NCBI GenBank assembly: GCA_027625915.1
Contig: JANTQA010000033.1
Span: 7,068,001 to 7,132,000 of the forward strand
Reading direction: 5' to 3'
DNA length: 64,000 nt
Source: Anaeramoeba flamelloides
Taxonomy: Eukaryota > Metamonada > Anaeramoebidae
The notes under the pieces were generated by a model, which saw only the letters and a list, made by a program, of their open reading frames with translations, was not told the origin of the DNA and ran no database searches. This document shows, piece after piece, positions 1 to 11,717 of the stretch. A program made the position numbers and the translations under genes. Every line of letters starts with the position of its first letter. Positions within the stretch are counted from its first letter, which is position 1.

Positions 1-1380
1 TTCAGAATCTTCTTCAGAATCGGTATATTCGCTGCTACCTTCTTCATAAGATTCTTCATCTTCTTCTTCTTCTTCTTCTTCTTCTTTATTTTTTCTTTCT
101 TCTTCAAGTTTTTCCATTCTTTGGAAAGCTGCAATGATTTTTTGTCTGACTCTTTCTTTTCTTTCTTCAAGGGTAAGTCTTTTTACTCTGAAATCTGGTT
201 GCTTTTCATAGACTTTTTTTGTTTTTTTTTCAAAGACTGGATTTTCTCTAATTAATTTATGGGCCTTAAGATACATGTCTTTGACTTGATCAGGTTCAAT
301 GTTGTTTTCAATATATTTGCTGAATTGTTTTTGATATTTGGTGTTATCTTTTTTTTGCAAGAATTTCATATAACCAGCAATTTTTTCCCCTAAGATGTAT
401 TGTCTGTGGACTTTTGGGTTGTATTTTCCATTTTTGGTTCCTTGGAATCTTTTGGTGTTATGTGGGATGTATAATCCTCCGTCACAAGCACCCTATTTTC
501 CAGTTACGTAGAGAAGTGTGAAATATTGAAGAAAAGATTAAAAATTAGAAACATTATTTGGTACAAAAAAATAAAGCGAAAAGAATGTAAGAATAAAGAA
601 TCGCTCATAGAAGATTAAAATATAATAAAAAAAAAAAAAATAAAAACAAACCTTTAAAGCAGCGAAAATTTTAGCACCAGTTGTGGATCTAGCAAGACCA
701 ATATCGAGAAGACATTTGAATGGTCTTCTGTCTTCATTTTCCTCAACAAGGAAATGTTTTCCATCGACTTCGGAGGTACCTTCATACATTTTATCCATTC
801 CGAGTTTTTTTAAAACCCTTCTTGCACATAAAAGGCCTGTACAATAAGCAGCTGGGTAATTTGTGAAACCTACTTTGACACCATATTTTGGTAATTCGTG
901 GGAATAAGCAGCAGCTAAGACATGATCTCCTTCAATTTTTGAGTAAATGACCTGAGTAACAATGTCGTGATTTGTAATACGTACAACAAATCTATTGAAT
1001 TAAAAATTTTTTGTTTTTAGAGATTTGGTTTTGAAGTTAATTCGTAAGGTAGAGAAAAGAAAATTTATTTCATTGAGAATTGGTATTCATAATTGACAAA
1101 CAAAAAAAAAAAAAAAAAAATAAAAAAAAAAAAAAAAAAAAAAATAAGCAAAGCAAACTTTCTTTTTTTTTTCCAATAAAAAAAAAAAAAGCAAAAAAAA
1201 GAATTACCTATATTTAAGAGCACCATATTTTGAGGTGTCTTGAGTAACAAGTCTTCTTCTAGCGTAGTAATCAGTTTTGCATTCACGTCTTCTACGGAAT
1301 TTTGTTTGGTATCTCATGAAATAACTCTTTTTTTTTTGGAGTTTTGGAAATGCGCCCTTCTTCTTTCTTTTTTTACCCAT
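1..1380 (-). CDS. RPL5: 60S ribosomal protein L5 (uL18), 3' end outside window
   Basis: Large-subunit ribosomal protein that binds 5S rRNA with L11. Three exons on the minus strand, joined by eye: 1208-1380, 652-991 and 1-492. The introns are 992-1207 and 493-651, with donors GTAATT and GTTTGT and acceptors ending AATAG. The joins keep frame. Seen in the sequence: [20 protein letters not shown] near residue 20, [20 protein letters not shown] in exon 2, [19 protein letters not shown] before the second junction and [16 protein letters not shown] after it. All are hallmark uL18e segments. The start is the ATG at 1380, followed by a Lys-rich leader in place of the usual short N-terminus. The C-terminus is unusual. 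After the conserved [11 protein letters not shown] stretch it runs into a long Glu/Asp/Ser tail that still has no stop at base 1. At least 335 residues are visible, against about 297 in animals. Function is certain by homology; exon edges are inferred. Confidence 0.95.
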
Positions 1381-1999
1381 TTGAATATAGCTTACTTTTT
1401 AATGAAAAAAAAATGGTTGTTTTAAAAATTAATTTGTTTAAGAATTCAAAAGAACATAAAAAAAAAAAAAAGGAAAAGAAAAAAGAAAAAAAATTAAATA
1501 AAAAAAAAGAAAGCTGAAATCCTTACATTAAAATAAGATTAGATTTTTAAAAAAAAATGATTTGAAAAATTGGAAAGAATTCAGTCAATTCAATCTAAAA
1601 TTGACAACAAAACCAATAATTCATCATTGTTTTTTTCAGTGATTGATTATGAATAATTTTAAAAAAACTTTCCAAGTTACTCATCAAAATGCAAAATCTC
1701 GTCTCAATTTCTTTTTGGTTGTGTCAACACAACAAATAGAGCATATACACAAGAAGTTCTGATCTTCATTCTTTCGAACATTCAATCGTACCATCAAGTA
1801 CAAAAGCTTTTCATCTGTGGCTTTTCATCAAATTATATGTAATGATATTATCGACATTTGTCTTATTTTGTGGGTTCTCTAGACCTAATCAACAAGTATT
1901 TTCTCTAAGTTTACTAATCCACAACTAAAAGATTCTTGTTTCATCACTATTAAAGAATGTTACTTTTGTCAAGCAAGTAACAAAATTTTTTTTTCAAAA
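1381..1999. other. divergent intergenic region
   Basis: A 0.6 kb spacer between the L5 start on the minus strand and the putative first exon of the plus-strand PH-like array gene. It must hold both promoters. It has poly-A and poly-T runs near 1460-1560, but I can defend no specific promoter element. Confidence 0.5.
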
Positions 2000-2049
2000 A
2001 TGACTTTATTCGATAAGTCCGAAACGAATACTTCAGATCTATTACAAAG
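2000..2049 (+). CDS. possible first coding exon of the PH-like array gene
   Basis: An ATG at 2000 opens MTLFDKSETNTSDLLQ and stops at a good donor (AAAG then GTAATC) in phase 2. Joining it to a segment near 2241 after AAG would give LLQRFQITIYFVESFF, which resembles the first strands of the PH-like repeats downstream. The middle of that first repeat (between about 2275 and 2857) was not resolved, so this exon and its link to the main exon are tentative. Confidence 0.3.
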
Positions 2050-2857
2050 GTAATCCGTTTATTTTGGTTTAGTGTTTTTGTGTTCATTTTAAGGTGTGGT
2101 GTTCTTTCTGTATATGTCCTTTAAAGGGGAAAAATTAGATATTATTTTCGTTTTATTATTCAGGACTATTGGTTTTATTTAGTATACTACATGGTTTTAA
2201 AAATGTAAATATCGAAAAATAAGACAAACACATAAACTAAGATTCCAAATTACGATCTATTTCGTCGAAAGTTTCTTTGTTAAAAAAAGATGAAGATGAA
2301 AATCAAGAGAAAATTATCTACCTTTTAGGATTCAAGTAACAGTAGAAAAAAGAAAGAGGACTTTTTAGTTTTTCAACATGTGTATACCATTACCTATAGT
2401 GTTATTTTGGCAAGAGTAATGGAAAAGTTGAGAATTGTATTTAGCTTCAATTGTTAATTTTCTTGGGTTACAAAAAAAATTTAAATGTTACAATTTCACT
2501 TCTATGTATTGGGGATAATTGTTCCAATTTATAACAAAAAGGATTTAATTACTGAAATTTGGTTCTACATTGAAAGGAACATTTTAAACCTTAACAACTG
2601 AAGTAGATTTGTTTGATGATTTGATTCCAAAATCCTATTGGCAACTTTATATTTTTTTTGATTTATATTTCTTTGACAATTTATAATTTTAACAAAATGT
2701 CATCACCTGTTGATATATTTGGTATCTTTTCTTCAATTAACAAAATTCTTTTTCTTTTTTTTGATTCTCCTATTAAAAGAACAAAAACAAAAACAAATAA
2801 AAAACAAAAACAAAATTTTTTTTTAATAACCATTTCTTTTTTTCCAAAATAAACAAG
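2050..2857 (+). other. probable intron(s) and unresolved small exons
   Basis: Stop-rich AT-rich sequence between the candidate first exon and the long open frame that starts at 2830. It ends at a likely acceptor (CAAG at 2857 or AGAG at 2859). Short open pieces near 2241-2275 and 2262-2335 may be exons, but no splice chain could be proven. Confidence 0.35.
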
Positions 2858-5800
2858 AGTACTTCTACAAAAACAAATCAAGAGAAGAGGCAAACAAAAT
2901 CTTTTTAAGATCTCTTTATTCAAATTTCTACAGCTTAACAAGAAAGGAAATCAAAAAAATAAAATTTGGAAGGAAAATCAAACATTTCAAACAGCAGTCA
3001 CAAGAGCGGTTTGCAAAAGGAAACACTGAATTTTATTTTTTAGGATCGACAGCGGATGGGAATTTAAATTCCTATAACTTTGTTTTGTCCTTTGAAGGAT
3101 TTGAACTTGTTTCATTTGGATCAACAAAAATGAAATTCAAATGGAATGAAAAAGATCTTCATTTGTTTTTATCCAAGGGGAACCCACAAATTATGATGAT
3201 CCGAATAACAAAGGATTTACATTTTTTATTGGTTAGCAAGAATAAGTACGACACTTATTGCTTTTGGAAAACTTTCAATTTGTATAAAAAATATTCTTCA
3301 ACACTCTTTAAAAAGGGTTTGGATCTTGAGGAAATCAAACTCTTTGGTTCTGTACTTGGGAAAAAGTCCGAGTCGAAAGCAATAGCCTTACATTTTTGGC
3401 GTGCCGGGAAAATGAAATGTGGCTTATCTGTTGAACAGGGATCAAAGGCAACAAAAAAAAACAAAATAATTCAAATCGAAGAAGAAGAAGAAGAAAAAGA
3501 AAAAGTAAAAAACAAAATTAAAGAAAAATTTGCTATCAATTTAAATTACTTTAGTATTTCGATTAAAAATTCAAAAGAGAAAGAAATTTTTTTTTCAAAA
3601 TGGGAGTCTAGGAAATGGGAGTTCCAATATAATGCAAAAGAAGATCCAAAACTAATTAGGGTTGAAACTGAAAAAAAAGAAAAAAATTTCTCAAATAACT
3701 TTCCTTTAAAAAAATCCACAACTCAGTCATTTATTTTCAAGAGCAATACAATTGATTCAGCTATGATCTTGTATGAAACATTATTGATTTTTTCAAAAAT
3801 TAGTAATAATGAGGAACACTTGCAATTTTTAAAGAATAATGAACAATTTAATAATTTAATTTTCCAAAACGAAGAAATAGTTTTAAGTAGTAAGAAAGAA
3901 AAAGAAAATGAAAATAAAAAGAAAGATAAAGATAAAAAGGAAAAGGGAAAGGAAACGGGAAAGGATCAGAAAAAAGAAGATCAAAAAAAGAAAAAGAAAA
4001 AGAAAGTGATTTCTTTTCAAATAGATGACCCAAATCAAAATAACGACAACAAACAATCCAATAAAACAAAAGAAAACAAAGATAAAGATTCAAAAAAAGA
4101 AAAGAAAGATAAAGATAAGAAAAAAGAAGATCAAAAAAAGAAAAAGAAAAAGAAAGTGATTTCTTTTCAAATAGATGACCCAAATCAAAATAGCGACAAC
4201 GAACATGATAATAAAAAAAAGAAAGAAAAGAAAGATAAAGATAAAAAGAAAGAGAAAGACAAAAAGAAAGAGAAAGATAAAGATAAAAAAAAAGATAAAG
4301 AAGGTAAAAAAAAAGGTCAATATGAAAAATTTCTCGTAAAAATTCTTTCAAATGAGGGCAAAACTTTAAATAGTGCTGAAATAATATTAAAGAAAAAAAA
4401 ATTATATTTTTTATCTCCAAAATTATCTTTTAAGTTATCAAAAAGAAAAAATGTTGCTATTAAAAAAACAAAAGTTGATCGGACATTATTAATTTTTGAT
4501 ATTCCAGACTATCAAACTCTAATATTACGATTTGAATCAAAAGAAGAAAACCAAAAGTTTTATAACTCTTTTAAAACTTTGGACGATTCAAAATTAAAAG
4601 TTAAAAAAATTAGAAAAAAGCAAAAAAAAAACGAAGAAAAAAAAAAGGATCAAAAAGATAAGAAAGAGAAAAAAGAAAAAAAGGATCAAAAAGATAAGAA
4701 AGATAAGAAAGGTAAAAAAGATAAGAAAGAGAAAAAAGAAAAAAAGGATAAAAAAGATAAGAAAGAGAAAAAAGAAAAAAAGGATAAAAAAGAGAAAAAA
4801 GAAAAAAAAGAAAAAAAAGAAAAAAAAGAAAAAAAGGAAAAAAAAGAAAAAATTGAAAAAAAAGATAAAAAAAAAGATCAAAAAAAGAAAAAGTTGAAAA
4901 AAGAGATTTCTTTTCAAAAAGATGATCCAAATCAAAATAATTCTAATGAAGATAATAACAAAAAAAACGAAAACAAAGAAAAAGAAAAGGAAAATGAAGA
5001 AACAAAAAAAAAAAAGAAAAAGAAAATGATTTCTTTTCAAATAGAAGATCCAAACCTAAAAGATGAAGATTCCAATGATTCTGATGATTTTGAGGACTCA
5101 AATGATTCCAATAATTTGGACGACGATAATAAAGATAATGGGCCAAGAAAAGACAACGAAGGAAGCCAAGAAAACAAGGATATCGAAGCTAGTGAAGAAA
5201 GACAAGATGTCGAAGATAACGGGGACGAACAGGAAGCGGAAGAAGATGATGAAAAAGAAGATGATGATGAAGAGGAAGAGGAAGAGGAAGAGGAAGAGGA
5301 AGAGGAAGAGGGAGGAGAAGAGGAGGAGGGAGAAGAAGAGGTAGCAGAAGAGAGCGATGAAGAGGAAGAGGAAGAAGAAGAGGAGGAGGAGGAGGAAGAG
5401 GAAGAAGAAACATTCAAGATTAATGACATAAAACAAAAAAAAAAAGGATCTGGAATAAATCAAGAAAATAAACCAAATCAAAAAGAAGAAATAAATGAAG
5501 ATAAACAAATGATTGATCCTGAAACAAAATCTGAAGCAGACAATGAAACAAGTTTACAAATTCACGAGGAGTTAAAAAAAAACAAAGAAAATATAAAAAA
5601 TTACAAATTAGATAACCAGTCTACAGATAATAATCAAGAAGAAGAAGATATGATTTTATCAAGCGAAAGCGAAGAAAACCAAAAAAGGGAAAAGGAAAAT
5701 GAAAGGGAGAGAGAGAAGGAGAAGGAGAAGGAGAAGGAGAAGGGAAATGAAAACGACAAGGAAAAACACACAAACAATAATAAAAAAAAAAGAAGCAAAT

Positions 5801-6117
5801 TAGTAACATTTAACGAACCATTATTAGAAACATTTAAAGTTACCTTTTTCGATTCAAAAAGTTTTAATCAAGGAAAAGGAAAAATCCAAATTTTTAATAC
5901 AAAATGGGAGATTTATTTACCAAATAAAAACAAATTGTCCTTGCAATTTTCATCCAAAATTAAGCTATTTAAATCACCAGAGAACTCCAAATTAATTCAA
6001 ATACAACAGCCAGATCAAGACTCTCTGATAATCCTTTTTGATAGCAAAGAAAAAAGTGTTAAATTTTTTAGATTATTTACATCTTTTACAAAAAAATCTT
6101 CAAAAAATGATAAATAA
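2858..6117 (+). CDS. Large protein with tandem PH-like domains and Lys/Glu-rich linkers
   Basis: The open frame runs from 2830 to a TAA at 6115. The first ATG-like position inside it is a TTG, and upstream codons still look coding, so this is a long 3' exon and the start lies upstream. About 1085 residues are visible. PH-like segments (beta strands, then a closing amphipathic helix) lie at about 2860-2940 (only the helix, EEANKIFLRSLYSNF), 3022-3300, 3520-3800, 4324-4580 and 5827-6100. They share a pattern of F-x-hydrophobic start, a central turn with Gly, a strand like LILRFESKEE, and a helix like NQKFYNSF. The linkers hold KKEKKDKK-type runs (4620-4890), a Glu-rich tract (5260-5410) and the repeated motif ISFQIDDPNQN. 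The PH-like assignment is inference from this pattern. No catalytic domain is visible. A membrane- or phosphoprotein-binding scaffold is possible but unproven. The same architecture recurs in the gene at 39366-44060. Confidence 0.75.
3985..5063 (+). repeat. repeated Lys-run plus ISFQxDDPN coding motif
   Basis: Four copies of a coding unit, a Lys run followed by V/M/E-ISFQ-I/K-D/E-DPN, lie near 3985-4040, 4128-4185, 4893-4945 and 5014-5062. A fifth, weaker copy (KLVTFNEP) is near 5797. The first two are almost identical in DNA, so recent duplication is likely. Each copy fits the [RK]-x(0,1)-[VI]-{P}-[FW] consensus of PP1-docking motifs. Confidence 0.7.
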
Positions 6118-7148
6118 ATGATTTTTATCAAAATTTTGAAATTTTTATGATTATTAATATATTAATGGCCTTATATATTTATATATAGATATATTATTTT
6201 TCGGGATCTTCATCAATCAGAACGGATCCTTAATATCACTCTTAATAATATTATAATTCTTTTTTTTTTAATCAGTATTTTTTTTCTCGTTTTACAAAAA
6301 TTTTCATTACTAAAAATTTAAATTATTTTTAATCTTAATGTGCTCTGAAAGTAAATTTATGGAATTCAACTAAAATCTATTTCAAAAATTTTGACTCGTA
6401 GAAAATTAAAAAATTGAAAAAAAAAATATATTCTTTAGTATTTAAAAAGAATTAATTATTCAATAATAATAATAATAATAATAATTCAAGTTTTAAATTA
6501 TTACAAACATGCCCCAACTGGTATTCTAAAAATTAGTAAAATAAAATCAAAAACTAAAAAAAAGTGAGTCACAAGTATTATCATTAACATTACTTTTGTT
6601 TTTTATTACTGAACTTTCAATGAAAAAAGTTTTATCAGAAGATTTTTACATAATAAATATATATCTGAATTTGAAAAGACATTACATTATAGAGCAACAA
6701 TTTTCATTATATTTCTTGGTATTTCCAAAGATCTTTTTTTTTTTCAAATTGTTCTTTTACGAAAAAAAAAGTATCAAAAAAAAATGAAAGAAAAAGAAAA
6801 AAAAATTAAAAAAAACGAAAAAAAATAATTTGAAAAAGCAAAATTCAAATTCGATGAAATTATATAAAATGATTTTGATCAAAAAATTTGAAATTAATTT
6901 TGTTTAGTTAATCGAAAAAGCTCACAATAACATTTTTAAGTGACAAAACGTTTTTGAAAGTAGTATATTTTAGCCAAGAATAATTAAATAAACCGAAATA
7001 ATAACCAAAAAAATATAAATAACAATTTATAAACGAACTTATAAATTCAAAAAGAAATTAGTATTTCTCAATTTTCAACAGATTTGAGAATAATTACATT
7101 TTCACAACAAAATCCCAAAATTAAAATAATAATTGGGGAAAATAAAAC

Positions 7149-9036
7149 TTAAGGAATATGTTTTTAGGTGAAAACAGTAAAATAATCCAAAAAATAACAC
7201 TTGAAAAGGGTTTGTAATCCAAATAATATTTGTTCACCGAGAATTTCTTTTAGAAAAGATGTGAATTTTTCACAATTTCCCCCTTGTTAGATCATCCAAA
7301 ATTTCAATTTCAATATTTTAGAATTTCTATTTCAACTTTCTAAACTCACACTATTTTTGTGGAAATATCTACATATTTTTTACATTTGTTTTTACAAGGT
7401 TGAAATGTTCTCAAATTTGAAATGCACTTGAAAATATACAAAAGCCATTTTTTGTAATAATTTTTTTTTGTTATTTTCAATTTGCTTTTAATTTGAAAAA
7501 TAAAGAAAAACAGTCTTGTGAAAAGATAAAGATGATAAAAAATGTTTTTTTTTTTTTTTGTCCAATTTAATCTTTGTGAAATTTTTTTGTGACAAGTGAA
7601 AGTGAAATAACACAATTACTCAACCCCCTCAAGGACACGAACGTATTCCTTAAAGTTCTTGTTTGTGAATTTAAATGAATTTTGAGAAAAGTTAATAATC
7701 GATATCTCTGAGCAGAAATATTAAGATTATTTAAAAATATTAAATAAATGAATAAAAACTTAATATATAGATACACAGTTGCATTTCACAAAGTATCCAG
7801 TTTTCTTAAGTTTTCGGTTTGCTTCTGAAAACAATAGTTTTTAAGAATAAAAAAGAAAAACCACACAAACCAATTAAGTTTTATTCTGAAAATAAATTCT
7901 TTTTTTCAGAATAAACATTATTTAAAAAAAAAAAAATAAATTGAAAATTTTCAGAATACAAAATAATTGAATAAAAACGTGGATTTTACAATATTCTTTC
8001 AGAGGGATGAAAAGTTAAAGATTTCTTTCTTTCTTTTATTTTTTTTTTTTTAAAAATTCTAAAAATTACTTTTTTTAATATAATTTTAATAAAAAAATTA
8101 ATCATTTAATGATTACAAATGTTCAAAAATAAAATGATAACCCTTATCTTCTTATAAAAAAGTTTCAATTACAGTCAATCCAATGCTATGATGAAAAATT
8201 TTCAATATCAAATTTTGGTGTTGATATGGATTTTTGTAAAGTTGAATATAAGAATAAGAAAGCTCATATTGAAAAAAAAAATTCCTAAATTAGCCAATAT
8301 TCAAGAATTTATTCTGATTCAAAAAAATTTTTTGAGAACCAAAAATAACTCTAAACACTGTAAATTCATTGAAAAGGGTTATAAAATTTGCTCTGAAAAA
8401 AAAGAATTTTTTTTCAATCACATCAGAAGATTATTTTTAAGATCAACTCATGTATGAAACTTTTTTTTTTCAATATGAGCTTTCTTATTCTTATATTCAA
8501 CTTTTCAAAAATCCATATCAACACCAAAATTTGATATTGAAAAAATTTACTGGGAATATTGTAACAGCTGTATTCTTCTCAAAAAAAATTTTCACACGCA
8601 GAAATAGGACAAAAAAAAAAAAAAAAAACATTTTTTGTTATCTTTAGATTCTGACGCAAAGTGTTTTGTTTTTCAATCAAAAGGAAATTGAAAATAACAA
8701 AAAAAATAATTTCAAAAAATTGCTTTTGAGGATTTTCAAGTGCATTTCAAATTGGAGAACATTTCAAACTGATAAAAGTTAATTTAAAAAATACGTAGAA
8801 CAGCTCTAGAAAATAGTGTCAGTTCCGAAAGTTGAAATGGAAATTCTAAAATATTAAAATCAAAATTTAGCATGATCTAACAAGGTAAAAATTGTGAGAA
8901 TTTTTAAAATTGTGAAAATTTCACATTTTTTCTCAAAGAGATTCTCCTTGGACAAAGGTTACTTGGATTACATAACTTATTCAAGGGTGTTTTTATACAT
9001 TATTTGACAGTTTTCACCTCAAAACGTCTTCCTTAA
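7149..9036. mobile_element. Long terminal-inverted-repeat element without transposase
   Basis: The left arm (7149-7587) and right arm (8588-9036) are diverged inverse copies of about 440 bp. Shared marks include GGTGAAAACAGT/ACTGT-TTTCACC at the outer edge, CCCTTGTTAGATCAT against ATGATCTAACAAGG, GAAATGCACTTGAAAAT against its complement, and a poly-T/poly-A block at the inner edge. The interior has no long reading frame but carries a second, nested inverted repeat. It looks like a non-autonomous foldback-type DNA element. No target duplication could be defined, so the exact ends are approximate. Confidence 0.7.
8196..8548. repeat. nested inverted repeat inside the foldback element
   Basis: The segment 8196-8285 (TTTTCAATATCAAATTTTGG, then TTGATATGGATTTTTG) returns as its reverse complement at 8455-8548. 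Weaker pairing continues inward. The arms are about 90 bp and closely matched, so this hairpin is better conserved than the outer arms of the same element. Confidence 0.75.
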
Positions 9037-10116
9037 TCTACAATGTTTTTTTTTGAAAAAATAGTGATTTTTCTTTAACACAATTTTCTGGCATGCCACC
9101 AAGTGAAAAGAAAATCGACAATCAATTAGACGTATTTAGTATCATTCTAGTGTATTTGTAAAAAAGAAAGGAAGTGATTTGTAGAGAAACATTAAAAAAA
9201 ACCAAAAATACTTCTTACAAAAAGAAACCATCAACAACCCCAATGCTTATTAAATGTAATATTTTGCGAGTTAAAACTTTGGGTATACTGGTTAGTACCC
9301 TTATCCTTTGTGTCAATCATAAAAGTGTAACAGTTAATGAAAAATCACAATTGTTCAAAAAAAACATGAAAAAATAGGAAATCATTTTTCCTTTTTTCAA
9401 ATTGAGAAATTTATATTTAGAAGTTACTTTCAAATACTCAATCCTTAATCTTCTGAAATGAGTTCTTATTATTATATAATTTGCCATACTATTGATATAA
9501 TTTTTCTATCCAAAAGATTAATTCCACAAAAATTTCTCTTTTCAATTCAAGATAAAAATTCAGTAAAAAAATATAAAAGTTCTTTTTAAAAAGATCTGGA
9601 TCTTTTTCATTAATACAAAACTATGATTTCTTTTGATGCCAATCTAGAAAAAACTGCTTGATGAAAATAATTTACTGTCGAGAATATTAATTTTTCAACC
9701 CAATAAATTGGATAAATATTTAAGACCATAATCGGTATTTAGTTTTAACCATTCTTACCACTAAACTTATGGATGAAAAATGAAGAATTTTTTAACAATA
9801 GAAGAACAAAATAAATTGTTGTGACTGGCAAAAAACAGATTTGGAAAGTTTGTTGATAGGTGGAATAAAATTTTAATTTCAAATACACGTGTTATTATTT
9901 GGCAAAGAATAAAAAGATCTTATTTGAGAGATTTTAGGTAACTTGTACCTCAAAAAAAATCTAAACCCTGGTGTTTACTGAAATCCTCCTAGAACAATAC
10001 AACAAATTAGAGACATTTGATAAAAGTTTATCATTTTCAAAGACAAATTTTCACAAATTAGGTTTTTTATTTTTTCGTTTTTTATTTTAATCCTTATTTG
10101 AGTTTTTATTCTGAAC

Positions 10117-11717
10117 ATGACCTCGAAAACTCCTTTAATAAAGATCCTATTAATTGGTTTTGTCTTTTTGTCTTTTTATCTTTTCCAACCTTCCAAATCT
10201 TCCTTAATCGTTTTTCTTTTTTTTGTATTTATCCTTTATTGTCTATGTGAAATTTATTACCTTTTGATAATTAGGTGATGGATCTGTCGGAAAGTCTTGC
10301 TTATTACAACGATTTGTCGACAACACCTTTTCTTTTGATATGATTGCAACTGTTGGTCTCGATTTTAGGACAGAAACAAGAGAAATTAGTGGCGAACAAG
10401 TCAAGGTGCAAATTGTATGAACTAATATTTTTTATTTAATTTATTTTTTTTTCTAAAATCTTACTAACACCCTATTTATAACGATGGCGTTTACTCAACA
10501 ATTCTAACCAATTGACTTTTCATAGTGGGACACAGGTAAACAAATTTTTTTCTTTCTTTCATTGGAACTAAAAAAAAAAAAACAAAAAAAAAATTCACAA
10601 ATCTTTTTTTTTGAATTTTTTGTAATGTGTGATTTATGCTTGAAACAAGCTTTTTTTTAAAAAACCTTTTTGCAACTCCAATTTCCATTTAGAAACTTAA
10701 TTTTGCATCAAACCATTAAAAAGAAAGAGATCAGTAGTCTTTCATGAAAATTGAAATATCTAAAAACAAAACAAAAAAAAATTTTTTACTCTTGTAAATA
10801 TTGATTTCTAAAAATCCATTCAACAAATTTTTTTTGCTTGGAATATCAAGTAATTGGCAATACCAACGCTCCTAACCTCCAAACTTTTTCAATTTAATTA
10901 CTTTTAAAATTCTTAAACGATGTTTTCGAGCCAAAATGGTAAAAAAAAAAAAAAAAAAATGCTGCTGTAAAAAATCATTAAACATTCAAAAAATTTATTA
11001 AATATTTTTCTCGTTACATTATTCTCATTCTGTTTCTTTTTTTTTTTTAATAACAATTCTTTGTTTCAAAACAAACAAACTTGCTTCTTTTGGGAAACGA
11101 ATTTCTCAAAAATAATAAAACAAACAACAATCAAAAAAAAAAAAAAAAAAAAGCTGGTCAAGACAATTTTCGAAAAATCACCAGCAATTATTACCGAAAT
11201 GCAAACGGTGTTGCAATTGTTTACGACATCACCAAAAAACCAACTTTTGATAAGGTGACAACTTGGTTCGAAGAAATTGATCAAAAAGCACCCCAACATA
11301 TTGTGAAAATCGTATTTGGAAACAAAATTGATTTGGAAAATGAAAGAGTTATCGATTCTAAATCAGGTGAGGATTTAGCGAAGCAATATAATTCGAAATT
11401 TTATGAGATGAGTGCTTTGTCAGGTGTTGGAGTAAATGAGGGACTAAATGATCTTCTTGAACAATCATTCATACAGTAAAGATTTTTTTTTTCTTTTTTT
11501 TTTCCAACATAAAATTTATTTATCTTTTATATTTCACTTTATATTTATATTTACATTTAAAATGTATTTTTATTTTTACCTTTTTCTTATTATTTTTATC
11601 AAAATCCTTCATTTTTCTTTTAATCTTAACAAAAGATCCAAAAAATTTCAAAAACCAAAAAACAAAAACGCAGTTAGTCTAGAGTCTGGCAAGAAACAAA
11701 ATGGGGGGTGTTGTTAA
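10117..11717 (+). CDS. Rab-family small GTPase, five exons with a 10-nt microexon
   Basis: Membrane-traffic GTPase of about 197 residues. Exons inferred by eye: 10117-10156, 10275-10414, 10526-10535, 11154-11475 and 11636-11717. Donors are GTTTTG, GTATGA, GTAAAC and GTAAAG; all phases agree. Exon 1 starts MTSKTPLIKILLIG and joins GDGSVGKSCLLQRF (P-loop). TVGLDFR is the switch I region. The microexon supplies W-D-T plus one base and joins CTGGTCAAG to give WDTAGQDNFRKI (G3, switch II). GNKIDLE is G4, and MSALSG sits at the G5 position. The last exon gives NGGCC and a stop, a C-terminal double cysteine for geranylgeranylation. Odd points are Asp-Asn in place of the usual Glu-Arg after WDTAGQ, and SAL in place of SAK in G5. 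It resembles the Rab1/Rab8 group, but the subfamily cannot be fixed. The reading through the 618-nt third intron relies on an A-rich acceptor. Confidence 0.9.

Larger units (their letters stand above)
6118..10116. other. 4 kb gene-free region
   Basis: No credible coding sequence. It holds short trinucleotide runs (AAT repeats near 6462-6485) and the large inverted-repeat element at 7149-9036. The rest is AT-rich sequence in which I see nothing specific. Confidence 0.6.

Noticed and set aside
5037-5429. Minus-strand poly-Ser frame
   Set aside because: It is the complement of the GAA/GAG-rich coding tract of the plus-strand gene.
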